Below, in pieces: positions 9,973-19,069 of a stretch of DNA of 64,000 bases. Each line of letters begins with the position of its first letter. The first letter of the stretch is position 1. A program made the translations under genes and the position numbers. The stretch is from Oxalobacteraceae bacterium (lineage in GTDB: Bacteria > Pseudomonadota > Gammaproteobacteria > Burkholderiales > Burkholderiaceae_D), in assembly GCA_027490725.1 (NCBI GenBank), contig JAIXXN010000040.1, positions 1 through 64,000 on the forward strand. The letters run 5' to 3'. A model generated the notes under the pieces. That model worked only from the letters and a program-made list of their open reading frames with translations. It did no database searches and had not been told where the DNA came from.

Positions 9973-10842
9973 TTAATGCCGTGTGCCGTGCTCGGATTCG
10001 GGTTCGGTCTGGATCAGACTTACCTTCTTACCTTTGGCAAGGCGCCAGAGCGCGACGGCATAACCGGACAGCCCGTAGCCGACAAAGATCGCGAACAGCA
10101 CTTTCGGTGGATCAATCGACACTAGCGCAAACACCAGCGCAATCAGGAATACCGCGATGAACGGCACCGACTTGCGGAAATTGATGTCTTTGAAACTGTA
10201 GAACGGCACATTGGTCACCATGGTCAGGCCGGCAAACACGGCGATGGTCCACGACACATAGGACAGCTTGGCGCCCGGCACTTCCTGATCGACCATCAGC
10301 AGAATGAATCCGGCCACCAGCGCAGCAGCGGCCGGCGATGGCAAGCCCTGGAAGAAGCGCTTGTCGACGACCTGAATATTGGTGTTGAAACGGGCCAGAC
10401 GCAGCGCTGCACCGGCGCAATACACGAAGGCAGCGATCCAGCCCGGCTTACCAAGGCCGCTCAGCGACCATTCATAGATCACCAGTGCCGGCGCGGCGCC
10501 GAACGACACCATGTCCGACAGGCTGTCGTACTGGGCGCCAAATTCACTCTGGGTATTGGTCAGACGGGCGACGCGGCCATCCAGTCCATCAAGCACCATG
10601 GCGATGAAGATCGCCCAGGCCGAGTGTTCGAATTTCAGGTTCATGGCCATCACGATGGCGTAAAAACCGCAGAACAGCGCCGCCGTGGTGAAGGCGTTCG
10701 GCAGCAGATAGATGCCGCGATGGCGCGGATGCTCCAGATCCTCCCCGCGGGCACGACGGGCAAAACGCGCGAAGCGCGACATTTGCGGCGTTTTCGCCAG
10801 ATTTACGCCTGATTTGGCCCGGCGACGGGGGAATTTAGCCAT
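9973..10842 (-). CDS. pssA: CDP-diacylglycerol-serine O-phosphatidyltransferase
   Basis: Integral membrane enzyme that makes phosphatidylserine, precursor of phosphatidylethanolamine. The 289-residue protein has the CDP-alcohol phosphatidyltransferase signature DG-x2-AR-x8-G-x3-D-x3-D, seen as DGRVAR followed by EFGAQYDSLSD, and about seven or eight hydrophobic segments. The N-terminus is highly basic. The family assignment is certain; the PssA subtype rests on size and the conserved pssA-leuA neighbourhood of Burkholderiales. Confidence 0.93.
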   Translation of the reverse strand: MAKFPRRRAKSGVNLAKTPQMSRFARFARRARGEDLEHPRHRGIYLLPNAFTTAALFCGFYAIVMAMNLKFEHSAWAIFIAMVLDGLDGRVARLTNTQSEFGAQYDSLSDMVSFGAAPALVIYEWSLSGLGKPGWIAAFVYCAGAALRLARFNTNIQVVDKRFFQGLPSPAAAALVAGFILLMVDQEVPGAKLSYVSWTIAVFAGLTMVTNVPFYSFKDINFRKSVPFIAVFLIALVFALVSIDPPKVLFAIFVGYGLSGYAVALWRLAKGKKVSLIQTEPESEHGTRH

Positions 10843-10901
10843 AGTGATCCGTTTCTAGAATGCGGTAGTTAGTGCTCCGTCATTATAGTGGAGCCGCCCA
10901 T

Positions 10902-10930
10902 AAAAAAGGGGGATGGCGTACCATCCCCCC
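10902..10930 (-). terminator. Rho-independent terminator of the SIMPL-domain gene
   Basis: On the minus strand a perfect 9-bp stem (GGGGGATGG with CCATCCCCC, 4-nt loop) is followed by TTTTTT. It starts about 22 nt after the stop at 10952 and separates this gene from pssA. Confidence 0.9.
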
Positions 10931-10951
10931 TATGATTCTGAGCCGGCAGGC

Positions 10952-11722
10952 TTATTTGAAATGCAGCTTGGCAACGATACCCATACGTACGGTGGTTTCG
11001 CCGGGCTCGAAACTTGGCTCGGCCACTTCGGCCTGCTCGCTCATCTTGGCGGAACGCAGCATCAGCGCCGGCGCATCGGCATACATCGGTGGTGACGGCA
11101 TGGCATTACCGGCACCATCGAGATCGATCGAATCAACTACGGCATCGGCAGCGTTACGCCCCATGGCGCGCGCCAGGAAGTTCACGCGATCCGTCAGATT
11201 GCGATAGGTCGCGGCGATGCGCTGCTCTTCCAGTCGCAACGTGGTTTGCGGGCTCAGACCGAATTGCAGATTATTCAGCGTCAGCACGCTTTGCGCTGCC
11301 GCTACCGTCTTCGGCAGGCGCTCCAGACTGGTCGTCGTGATCTGCACCGACTGACCGACGCGCCAGCCGGTACGTACGCGCGGCTGCGCCGGCTGGCCCT
11401 TGGGCTGCGGGCGCTCTTCGGCATACACCGCGTAAGTGTAATAACTGTGGGTTTTCAGGCTGGCCACAGGATCTTCCTTGCGCAGAATGTCCATGCCCTG
11501 ACGCATCTTCTGATTAACCCGCGACGCGGCCAGCGCTTTATCCTTATCCTGCTCTTCGATGGCCATGGTCACGACCGCCTGATCGTTGGCACGGACCACT
11601 TCCCCCGTGGCTTGCACCAGTACAACCGTGCCACTGGTCTGCGGGGTCTCGGGCGCCGCAGCATGGGCCGCGAACGCCAGCGTGGCGGCGGCAGCGGTAA
11701 GGAAAGATTTGATGACGGTCAT
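10952..11722 (-). CDS. SIMPL domain (DUF541) periplasmic protein
   Basis: Exported 256-residue protein with a signal peptide (MTVIKSFLTAAAATLAFAAHA) and a SIMPL domain covering almost all of the mature chain (VQATGEVVRANDQAVVTMAIE near the start, a family hallmark). Members form oligomeric periplasmic or outer-membrane assemblies and have been linked to envelope and oxidative stress; the precise role is unknown. The start at 11722 is chosen because GGAG lies 7 nt upstream and the signal peptide begins there. It is a single-gene unit with its own terminator, divergent from the Lgt-like gene. Confidence 0.85.
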   Translation of the reverse strand: MTVIKSFLTAAAATLAFAAHAAAPETPQTSGTVVLVQATGEVVRANDQAVVTMAIEEQDKDKALAASRVNQKMRQGMDILRKEDPVASLKTHSYYTYAVYAEERPQPKGQPAQPRVRTGWRVGQSVQITTTSLERLPKTVAAAQSVLTLNNLQFGLSPQTTLRLEEQRIAATYRNLTDRVNFLARAMGRNAADAVVDSIDLDGAGNAMPSPPMYADAPALMLRSAKMSEQAEVAEPSFEPGETTVRMGIVAKLHFK

Positions 11723-11883
11723 AGTGCGCTCCATAGCATGTTTAACAACTAGGTGAACTTTACCCGAATTCCTTGCACCAACCGGTAACACATGGTGAGC
11801 GTTTGTAACAAATCCCCTCCCCGGCATGTGGAGATAGCCGCCGGCTGTGGTACATTCGCCCCACCCCGATTGCGAAAGTGCCC

Positions 11884-12747
11884 ATGTCGTACCCCTATCT
11901 CAGCGACGTCGTCCAGGCGATCACCGGCTACGCCCTGCCCCTGCCACTGGCTACGTTCGGCCTGTTCGTCGCCATTGCGGCGCTGGTGGCGGGCGCCAGT
12001 TTCAGCGCCGAACTGCAGCGCTTCTATGCTGCCGGACGGATCGGCCCGGCCTACCTGAGTGGCGGCTCGCGGCCACCGCAGTACATCGTCAGCGACTTCA
12101 TTATCGTGGTGCTGATTGCCGGCATCGTCGGAGCGCGGCTGTTCCACATCCTCGATCATCTCGATCAATTTTCCACCGATCCGCTGGGCATGATTCTGAC
12201 CCGCTCGGGACTCAGCATCTTCGGCGGACTGATCTTCGGCACTGCGGCCGGGATGCTGTGTGCGCGGCACTGGCGCCTGCCCATCACACCCCTGCTGGAC
12301 GCCGCCTCGCCAGCGCTGATGCTCGGCTACGCCATTGGCCGCATCGGCTGCCAGGTTTCCGGCGACGGCGACTGGGGCACGCTCGCCAACATGGCACTGA
12401 AGCCGGAATGGCTACCGACATGGCTGTGGGCACAAACCTATGACAACAATATCTACGGCGAGCTGATCGCCGCGCCCGGGGTCTACCCGACGCCGATGTA
12501 TGAAACGGCGATGGCACTGCTGTGCTTTGCGCTGCTGTGGGCAGTGCGCCGCCACCCGTTCCGCACCGGCTGGCTGTTCGCCCTGTATCTGGTACTGGCC
12601 GGCGTCGAGCGCCTGCTGATCGAACAGATCCGCGTCAATCCCGTCATCTCGCTGGGCAGCCTGCACGCCACGCAGGCCGAGCTGATCGCCAGCGCCCTGA
12701 TCCTGTTTGGCATCATCGGCCTACTGGTCAACCGCGAACGCCGCTAG
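11884..12747 (+). CDS. Lgt-family protein with variant signature
   Basis: Polytopic membrane protein of 287 residues in the prolipoprotein diacylglyceryl transferase family, which transfers diacylglycerol from phosphatidylglycerol to the lipobox cysteine. It has about seven membrane segments. The signature region reads GRIGCQVSGDGDWG (residues 152-165) where classical Lgt has GRIGNFINxE, so the Asn and Glu are absent. Similar GDGDWG variants occur, as I recall, in Lgt-like proteins of Bacteroidetes. It may be a true Lgt of another lineage or a paralogue with a different substrate. The start is the ATG at 11884; a GTG two codons earlier is possible. It is monocistronic with a terminator downstream. 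Confidence 0.8.
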   Translation: MSYPYLSDVVQAITGYALPLPLATFGLFVAIAALVAGASFSAELQRFYAAGRIGPAYLSGGSRPPQYIVSDFIIVVLIAGIVGARLFHILDHLDQFSTDPLGMILTRSGLSIFGGLIFGTAAGMLCARHWRLPITPLLDAASPALMLGYAIGRIGCQVSGDGDWGTLANMALKPEWLPTWLWAQTYDNNIYGELIAAPGVYPTPMYETAMALLCFALLWAVRRHPFRTGWLFALYLVLAGVERLLIEQIRVNPVISLGSLHATQAELIASALILFGIIGLLVNRERR

Positions 12748-12767
12748 CCAGCGCCAGCGCAAATAAA

Positions 12768-12814
12768 TGGGGACCTAACGATATTTTAATAATAGCGTTA
12801 GGTCCCCAATTTTT
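12768..12814 (+). terminator. Hairpin terminator of the Lgt-like gene (repeat-like)
   Basis: A perfect 13-bp inverted repeat, TGGGGACCTAACG and its complement, encloses an AT-rich 15-nt loop and is followed by ATTTTT. It begins 21 nt after the Lgt-like stop. The GGGGACCTAACG arm looks like a dispersed repeat rather than an ordinary terminator. Confidence 0.8.
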
Positions 12815-12825
12815 ATGCGCAATAA

Positions 12826-12859
12826 AAAACGGGGCAGACCCTGCGGCCTGCCCCGTTTT
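12826..12859 (-). terminator. Rho-independent terminator of ilvC
   Basis: On the minus strand the stem AAAACGGGGCAG pairs with CTGCCCCGTTTT around a 10-nt loop and is followed by a T run (TTTTTT including the arm). It lies 20 nt past the ilvC stop and faces the Lgt-like terminator; it may work in both directions. Confidence 0.88.
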
Positions 12860-12878
12860 GCACTAGCGTGTCACTAGC

Positions 12879-14416
<1,538 letters not shown>

Positions 14417-14417
14417 C

Positions 14418-16154
14418 TTATAAGTCCTCCGAACCCAACAGCATTTCAGAGAGCCCTTTGCCCGCTTTCACCATCGGCCAGACGTTTTCCGATTGATCCG
14501 TGATGAAGTTCATGAAGACCAGTTTGTCTTTCATGGCAAAGGCGTCACGCAGTGCGCCATCGACATCCGCGGGGTTTTCGATGCGCATACCAACGTGGCC
14601 ATAGGCCTCGGCCAGCTTCTCGAAGTTCGGCAGCGAATCCATATACGATTCCGAATAGCGCGAACCGTAATCAATCTGTTGCCACTGACGTACCATGCCG
14701 AGGAAACGATTGTTCAGCATGATGATCTTCGGCGTCAGGTGGTACTGTTTGCACGTCGCCAGTTCCTGAATACACATCTGGATCGAACCTTCGCCCGTGA
14801 CACAGGCCACGGTGGCATCCGGATTCGCCATCTGCACACCCATCGCGTACGGCAGGCCGACGCCCATGGTGCCCAGACCACCGGAATTGATCCAGCGCTT
14901 AGGTTTGTCGAACGGATAGTACTGCGCCGCCCACATCTGGTGCTGCCCCACGTCGGAAGTGATAAAGGCATCGCCCTTGGTCACTTCCCACAGTTTCTGC
15001 ACCACCGATTGCGGCTTGATGACCAGATCGGAGCTGGCGAACTTCAGGCAATCACGGCCACGCCACTCATTAATCTGCTTCCACCAGTTTTTCAACTCGG
15101 GGGCATTCGGCTTGGCATCGGCAGCGTCGAGCTGGGCCAGGAATTCGATCAGCACGTCTTTAACGTTGCCGACGATAGGAATGTCCACTTTTACGCGCTT
15201 GGAAATCGACGATGGATCGATGTCCACGTGAATGATCTTGCGCGGATTGGAGGCGAAGTGTTTCGGGTTACCGATCACGCGGTCATCGAAACGGGCACCG
15301 ATGGCGATCAGGACGTCGCAATGCTGCATCGCCATATTCGCTTCATAGGTACCGTGCATGCCAGGCATGCCGAGGAACTTCTCGTCGCTGGCGCGGTAGG
15401 CGCCCAGACCCATCAGGGTATTCGTGACAGGGAAGCCCAGTTTGTCGACCAGCTTGTTCAGTTCCGGTGCGGCATGGGCCAGAATCACGCCACCACCCGT
15501 ATAAATCATCGGGCGTTCGGCCTGCAGCAGCAACTGCACGGCTTTGCGGATCTGACCGGCATGACCTTTGTCGACCGGCTTGTACGAACGCATCTCTACC
15601 TCTTTCGGGTAGGAATACGTGGTTTTGTGCATCGAGATGTCCTTCGGAATATCCACCAGCACCGGGCCTGGACGGCCAGTACGGGCGATATAGAAGGCTT
15701 TCTTGACGGTTTCCGCCAAATCCTTGACGTCTTTGACGAGGAAATTGTGCTTGACCACGGGACGGGTAATGCCGACCGTGTCGCATTCCTGAAACGCATC
15801 CTGACCAATCGCGTGACTCGGCACCTGGCCAGAGATCACCACCATCGGAATCGAGTCCATGTAAGCGGTAGAAAGACCGGTAACGGCATTCGTCACGCCC
15901 GGACCGGACGTCACCAGCGCTACCCCAACTTTGTTCGAACTGCGCGAATAGGCATCGGCGGCATGGACTGCAGCCTGCTCGTGACGCACCAGTACGTGTT
16001 GGAATTTGTCTTGTTTGAAGATGGCGTCGTAAATATACAGAACGGCACCGCCGGGATAGCCAAAGACGTGTTCTACGCCCTCGTCAGCCAGACAACGCAC
16101 GAGTATTTCCGCGCCAGTGAGCAAGTTTGCTCCCTGCGTTGCTTCGGTATTCAT
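14418..16154 (-). CDS. ilvB: Acetolactate synthase large (catalytic) subunit
   Basis: Thiamine diphosphate- and FAD-dependent enzyme that makes acetolactate or acetohydroxybutyrate. The 578-residue protein has the catalytic glutamate in VLVRHEQAAVHAADAYSR, the central FAD-binding domain, and the ThDP-binding segment from the GEGSIQM Gly-Asp-like motif (VTGEGSIQMC) to NNRFLGMVRQWQ. In that motif GDG is replaced by GEG. AAAGG lies 8 nt before the ATG. A leader of about 500 bp without an obvious Leu/Val/Ile-rich peptide precedes it. Confidence 0.96.
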   Translation of the reverse strand: MNTEATQGANLLTGAEILVRCLADEGVEHVFGYPGGAVLYIYDAIFKQDKFQHVLVRHEQAAVHAADAYSRSSNKVGVALVTSGPGVTNAVTGLSTAYMDSIPMVVISGQVPSHAIGQDAFQECDTVGITRPVVKHNFLVKDVKDLAETVKKAFYIARTGRPGPVLVDIPKDISMHKTTYSYPKEVEMRSYKPVDKGHAGQIRKAVQLLLQAERPMIYTGGGVILAHAAPELNKLVDKLGFPVTNTLMGLGAYRASDEKFLGMPGMHGTYEANMAMQHCDVLIAIGARFDDRVIGNPKHFASNPRKIIHVDIDPSSISKRVKVDIPIVGNVKDVLIEFLAQLDAADAKPNAPELKNWWKQINEWRGRDCLKFASSDLVIKPQSVVQKLWEVTKGDAFITSDVGQHQMWAAQYYPFDKPKRWINSGGLGTMGVGLPYAMGVQMANPDATVACVTGEGSIQMCIQELATCKQYHLTPKIIMLNNRFLGMVRQWQQIDYGSRYSESYMDSLPNFEKLAEAYGHVGMRIENPADVDGALRDAFAMKDKLVFMNFITDQSENVWPMVKAGKGLSEMLLGSEDL

Positions 16155-16657
16155 GAAACATTCCTTTCAAGGTCCATTGGAGATTGATCGGATGCTCTTT
16201 CCTAGCGAAGTATGCCTACCTCTACAGCTTTGACCTGCGCCCCTGGTTTGACTACGTCTACATCCGCCTGTTCCGTCAACCGTAGTGACGTGCAAAGCGT
16301 TGCCCAACGTAATCTCGTTGGCTGGATCTGTCTGTAGTGGTTCTGCGTACCTCTCGCGCTTGTGGCGCGGGTTAGAGCAAACTGCCTACATATGAAAGCG
16401 CGTCGAGTCGATTGCGGCGTTGTGTGCCAGCGGCGACCCGACCATAGAGCTTCGGGGTGTTCAAAGCGTCCCATACGGTACACTGCGGCGCACAATTGGG
16501 CAAGCGAAAATTGGAAAAAACCGCCGCGACGCAGCATTTTCTTGCCGCAGCGACTTGAAATGTCTGCAGAAAAGACATTTTTTTGCTAGCATGCGCTCAG
16601 TTCCAGAGCCGCCTCAGCGGCCCAGCGCCGGCTTTCCCGGCTACTTTTCAGTACAGC
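16155..16657. other. Long intergenic region between ilvB and the sigma-factor gene
   Basis: This 503-bp divergent region must hold the ilv promoter and leader. On the minus strand a perfect hairpin CCAACG-AGATTA-CGTTGG lies at 16304-16321, about 150 nt before ilvB, followed directly by no T run. I saw no branched-chain leader peptide. On the plus strand it holds an intrinsic terminator at 16558-16584. Other reading frames here look spurious. Confidence 0.55.
16558..16584 (+). terminator. Orphan intrinsic terminator upstream of the sigma-factor gene
   Basis: The stem AAATGTCT with AGACATTT (7-nt loop) runs into a total of seven T residues on the plus strand. No plus-strand gene ends upstream of it. 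It is therefore either an attenuator in the sigma-factor leader, about 75 nt before the start, or the end of a small plus-strand RNA. Confidence 0.65.
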
Positions 16658-17227
16658 ATGGCCACAGACAAAGAATTATCCGACTTCCTCGAAAACGTCG
16701 AGCGTCGTGCTTTCAAACAAGCCGTGTACGCGGTCCGCAAGGACGAATCGGCCCTCGACATCGTGCAGGACGCGATGATCAAACTTGCCGAAAAATACGG
16801 CGACAAACCATCCGCCGAGCTGCCGATGCTGTTCCAGCGCATCCTGCAAACCACCATCCTCGACTACTTCCGCAGGGAAAAAGTGCGCAACACCTGGGTC
16901 AGCCTGTTTTCCGGCATGGGTCCGGGCGGCGACGAGCACGATGATTTTGATCTGCTGGAGTCGTATGCCGCCGAACAGGGCAGCGCTGCCGCCGAATCGA
17001 GCGCCGACCAGATCGAGCGCCAGCAGACGCTGGCCACCATCGATGCAGAAGTGCAAAAGCTGCCGGCGCGTCAACGGGAAGCCTTCCTGATGCGTTATTG
17101 GCAGGATATGGACGTGGCCGAAACGGCCCTCGCTATGGGATGCTCGGAGGGCAGCGTGAAAACGCATTGCTCCCGTGCAACGCATGCGCTCGCCGAAACG
17201 CTGAAAGCCAAGGGAATTACACTATGA
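16658..17227 (+). CDS. RNA polymerase sigma factor, sigma-70 family (ECF-like)
   Basis: A 189-residue protein with sigma region 2 (ALDIVQDAMIKLAEKY and ILQTTILDYFRREKVRN) and region 4 (EVQKLPARQREAFLMRYW, then the helix-turn-helix AETALAMGCSEGSVKTHCSRA). It lacks regions 1 and 3, as in ECF factors. The start at 16658 has no clear Shine-Dalgarno sequence. Its stop overlaps the start of the DUF3619 gene by ATGA, so the membrane protein downstream is a candidate for its partner or anti-sigma factor. The same order (sigma, DUF3619, DUF3106, RDD) is, as I recall, widespread in Burkholderiales. Confidence 0.9.
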   Translation: MATDKELSDFLENVERRAFKQAVYAVRKDESALDIVQDAMIKLAEKYGDKPSAELPMLFQRILQTTILDYFRREKVRNTWVSLFSGMGPGGDEHDDFDLLESYAAEQGSAAAESSADQIERQQTLATIDAEVQKLPARQREAFLMRYWQDMDVAETALAMGCSEGSVKTHCSRATHALAETLKAKGITL

Positions 17228-17628
17228 ACACCGAAGAGCTGAATTTCGCTTACAAAGTGCGGCACGCACTGAACGAACGCCTCGACGATCTGCCCGCCGC
17301 AACGACCGAGCGGCTGGCACTCGCCCGTCAGCAGGCGCTGGCCCGTAAAAAACCCGATGGCGCGGCGCGCCGTAGTGCGCCGGTGCTGCAGACCAGCGCG
17401 GCCGGTGCGCAGGGCGGCAACTGGTCGTTTGGGTGGTTTAACCGGATGGGTGTCGCCCTGCCCCTGCTGGTACTGGTGGCCGGTCTGATCGGCATCTACC
17501 AGTTTGAGCAGCAGGAGCGCATCGCCGATCTGGCTGATCTGGACGCCGCCGTGCTGTCCGACGAACTGCCGCTGTCCGCCTATCTGGATCACGGTTTTAA
17601 CGCTTACCTGAATCAAAGCGAGCAATAA
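17224..17628 (+). CDS. DUF3619 single-pass membrane protein (possible anti-sigma factor)
   Basis: A 134-residue protein with a cytoplasmic N-terminal helical region (MNTEELNFAYKVRHALNERL), one transmembrane segment at about 75-93 and a short acidic periplasmic tail. This architecture, together with the ATGA overlap with the sigma-factor gene, suggests a role in controlling that sigma factor, although the typical zinc anti-sigma Cys/His motif is absent. Function is inferred only from topology and position. Confidence 0.8.
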   Translation: MNTEELNFAYKVRHALNERLDDLPAATTERLALARQQALARKKPDGAARRSAPVLQTSAAGAQGGNWSFGWFNRMGVALPLLVLVAGLIGIYQFEQQERIADLADLDAAVLSDELPLSAYLDHGFNAYLNQSEQ

Positions 17629-17630
17629 GT

Positions 17631-18500
17631 ATGGCTTTAAGTCGTCAGGCAAAGTGGGGAGGCTGCGCGCTGCTGGTGATACTCAGCTCGGCCGCCGGGC
17701 TGCTGTGGTTCGGCAATCAGGCGGATGCGCCTGCCAGTATCACCCAGCCACTGGCCAAGGCCGGTAACGCGCTCAGCGTTGCGACCGGTCAGGGCAAAGC
17801 CGCCGAGCAGACCCGCTGGAAGGATCTGACTGCAGCACAGCAGCAGGCACTGGCGCCGCTGGCCGGTGAATGGGATCAGCTGGAGCCGCTGCGCCGCCAG
17901 AAATGGCTGGGCATCATCAAGCGCTACGCTTCCATGAAACCGGACGAACAGGCACGGGTGCAGGAAAAAATGCGCGAATGGGTGCAACTGACGCCGGCAG
18001 AACGCCGTCAGGCACGCCAGAACTTTGCCCGCGCACAGAAACTTGACCCATCGCACAAAAATACCCAGTGGGAGTCCTACCAGCAGCTGTCCGACGACGC
18101 CAAACAGGAACTGGCTGCCAAAGCGGCCATCAAGCCGCAGGTGGCCAACCTGCCGACTGCCGCCCAGACCAAGGTGAAAACCGTGGCGCCGATCAAACCG
18201 CTAGTGCCAACGGAAAACGGTTCGGCCAAAGCGCCAGCCTTCCCGGCAACGCCCGCTGCGGGCGCGCCAGCAGCGGCGCAGTCACCCGCCATCGGCCCTG
18301 CTGCCGGGGTGACCGGTACTGCTGCCTATCCTGTCGCGAATCCTGCCGCGAATCCTGCCTCAAATCCGGCGGCGAATCCGGCAGCGAATAGCGCAGCCGG
18401 CGCAGTGACCGGCAGTGATGCCGCCGCGCCGAACGCCTCTAACCTCACGCCGGTGCCAGCAGCGGCCGCCGCACAGCCCGCTAGCAGCAATGTCAAATAA
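17631..18500 (+). CDS. DUF3106 protein with NPAA repeats
   Basis: A 289-residue protein anchored by one N-terminal membrane segment (about 10-27). The DUF3106 core (roughly 60-150) has the pattern W-x-LTxxQQxxLxPLxxxW and W-x-x-LTPAERRQARQNF, a helical periplasmic module. The C-terminal 140 residues are Ala/Pro-rich low complexity with tandem NPAA/NPAS units (about 237-256). It starts two bases after the DUF3619 stop. The function is not known. Confidence 0.85.
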   Translation: MALSRQAKWGGCALLVILSSAAGLLWFGNQADAPASITQPLAKAGNALSVATGQGKAAEQTRWKDLTAAQQQALAPLAGEWDQLEPLRRQKWLGIIKRYASMKPDEQARVQEKMREWVQLTPAERRQARQNFARAQKLDPSHKNTQWESYQQLSDDAKQELAAKAAIKPQVANLPTAAQTKVKTVAPIKPLVPTENGSAKAPAFPATPAAGAPAAAQSPAIGPAAGVTGTAAYPVANPAANPASNPAANPAANSAAGAVTGSDAAAPNASNLTPVPAAAAAQPASSNVK

Positions 18501-19032
18501 ACTCCCCGCTTCCCCGTCGGCTCTGCCGACACCCGGCGTCGGCCGCCGCCTGATCGCCATGCTGTACGAAACCCTGCTAGGGTTTGCCGTACTGTTTCTG
18601 CCGTTTCTGATTTTTGAAGTCGCGGTGAAAGGCGGTCACACACCCGTCCTTGAACACATGCGTCAGGCGCTGGCGTTTCTGGTACTGGGCGCCTACTTCA
18701 TCCACCAGTGGAGCCGTGAGGGCCAGACGCTGGCGATGCGCACCTGGCGTTTGAAGCTGGAACGCCCCGGCCACCCTCACCTGTCCCTGCAAACGGCAGC
18801 CGTACGCTACCTGCTAAGCTGGATGTGGATATTGCCCGCACTGATACTGAGCGCAGTCCTGCATCTGGACAAATGGCAGGCACTCGGCAGCATCCTCGCC
18901 GGTATCTTCGTGTGGGCAGCGACGGCCTTCCTCGATCCGCAGCGCCAGTTCCTGCACGATAAGCTGACCGGCACCCGTCTGGTACAACTGCCACCACTGC
19001 CGAAGAAAAAGAAACAGGCCAGCGCCACCTGA
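18490..19032 (+). CDS. RDD family membrane protein
   Basis: A 180-residue protein with three or four membrane helices. The RDD family is named for conserved Arg-Asp-Asp residues; here GVGRRLIAMLYETLLGF is the N-terminal helix region with E in place of the first Asp, and FLHDKLTGTRLVQLP is the usual C-terminal signature. Its start lies inside the last codons of the DUF3106 gene (11-bp overlap), so the four genes from the sigma factor on form one coupled operon. Role unknown; some RDD proteins act in ion homeostasis. Confidence 0.85.
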   Translation: MSNKLPASPSALPTPGVGRRLIAMLYETLLGFAVLFLPFLIFEVAVKGGHTPVLEHMRQALAFLVLGAYFIHQWSREGQTLAMRTWRLKLERPGHPHLSLQTAAVRYLLSWMWILPALILSAVLHLDKWQALGSILAGIFVWAATAFLDPQRQFLHDKLTGTRLVQLPPLPKKKKQASAT

Positions 19033-19069
19033 GTGAGACTGGCCTGCTGAGGCGCAACGTAACAGACGC

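Noticed and set aside
14493..16187. A 564-codon plus-strand frame
   Set aside because: It mirrors ilvB on the other strand and has no recognisable domain.
16202..16537. A 111-codon minus-strand frame upstream of ilvB as a leader peptide
   Set aside because: It is not enriched in Leu, Val or Ile and lacks a good ribosome site.
18310..18400. A CRISPR-like or noncoding repeat
   Set aside because: It is an in-frame NPAA-coding tandem repeat inside the DUF3106 gene.
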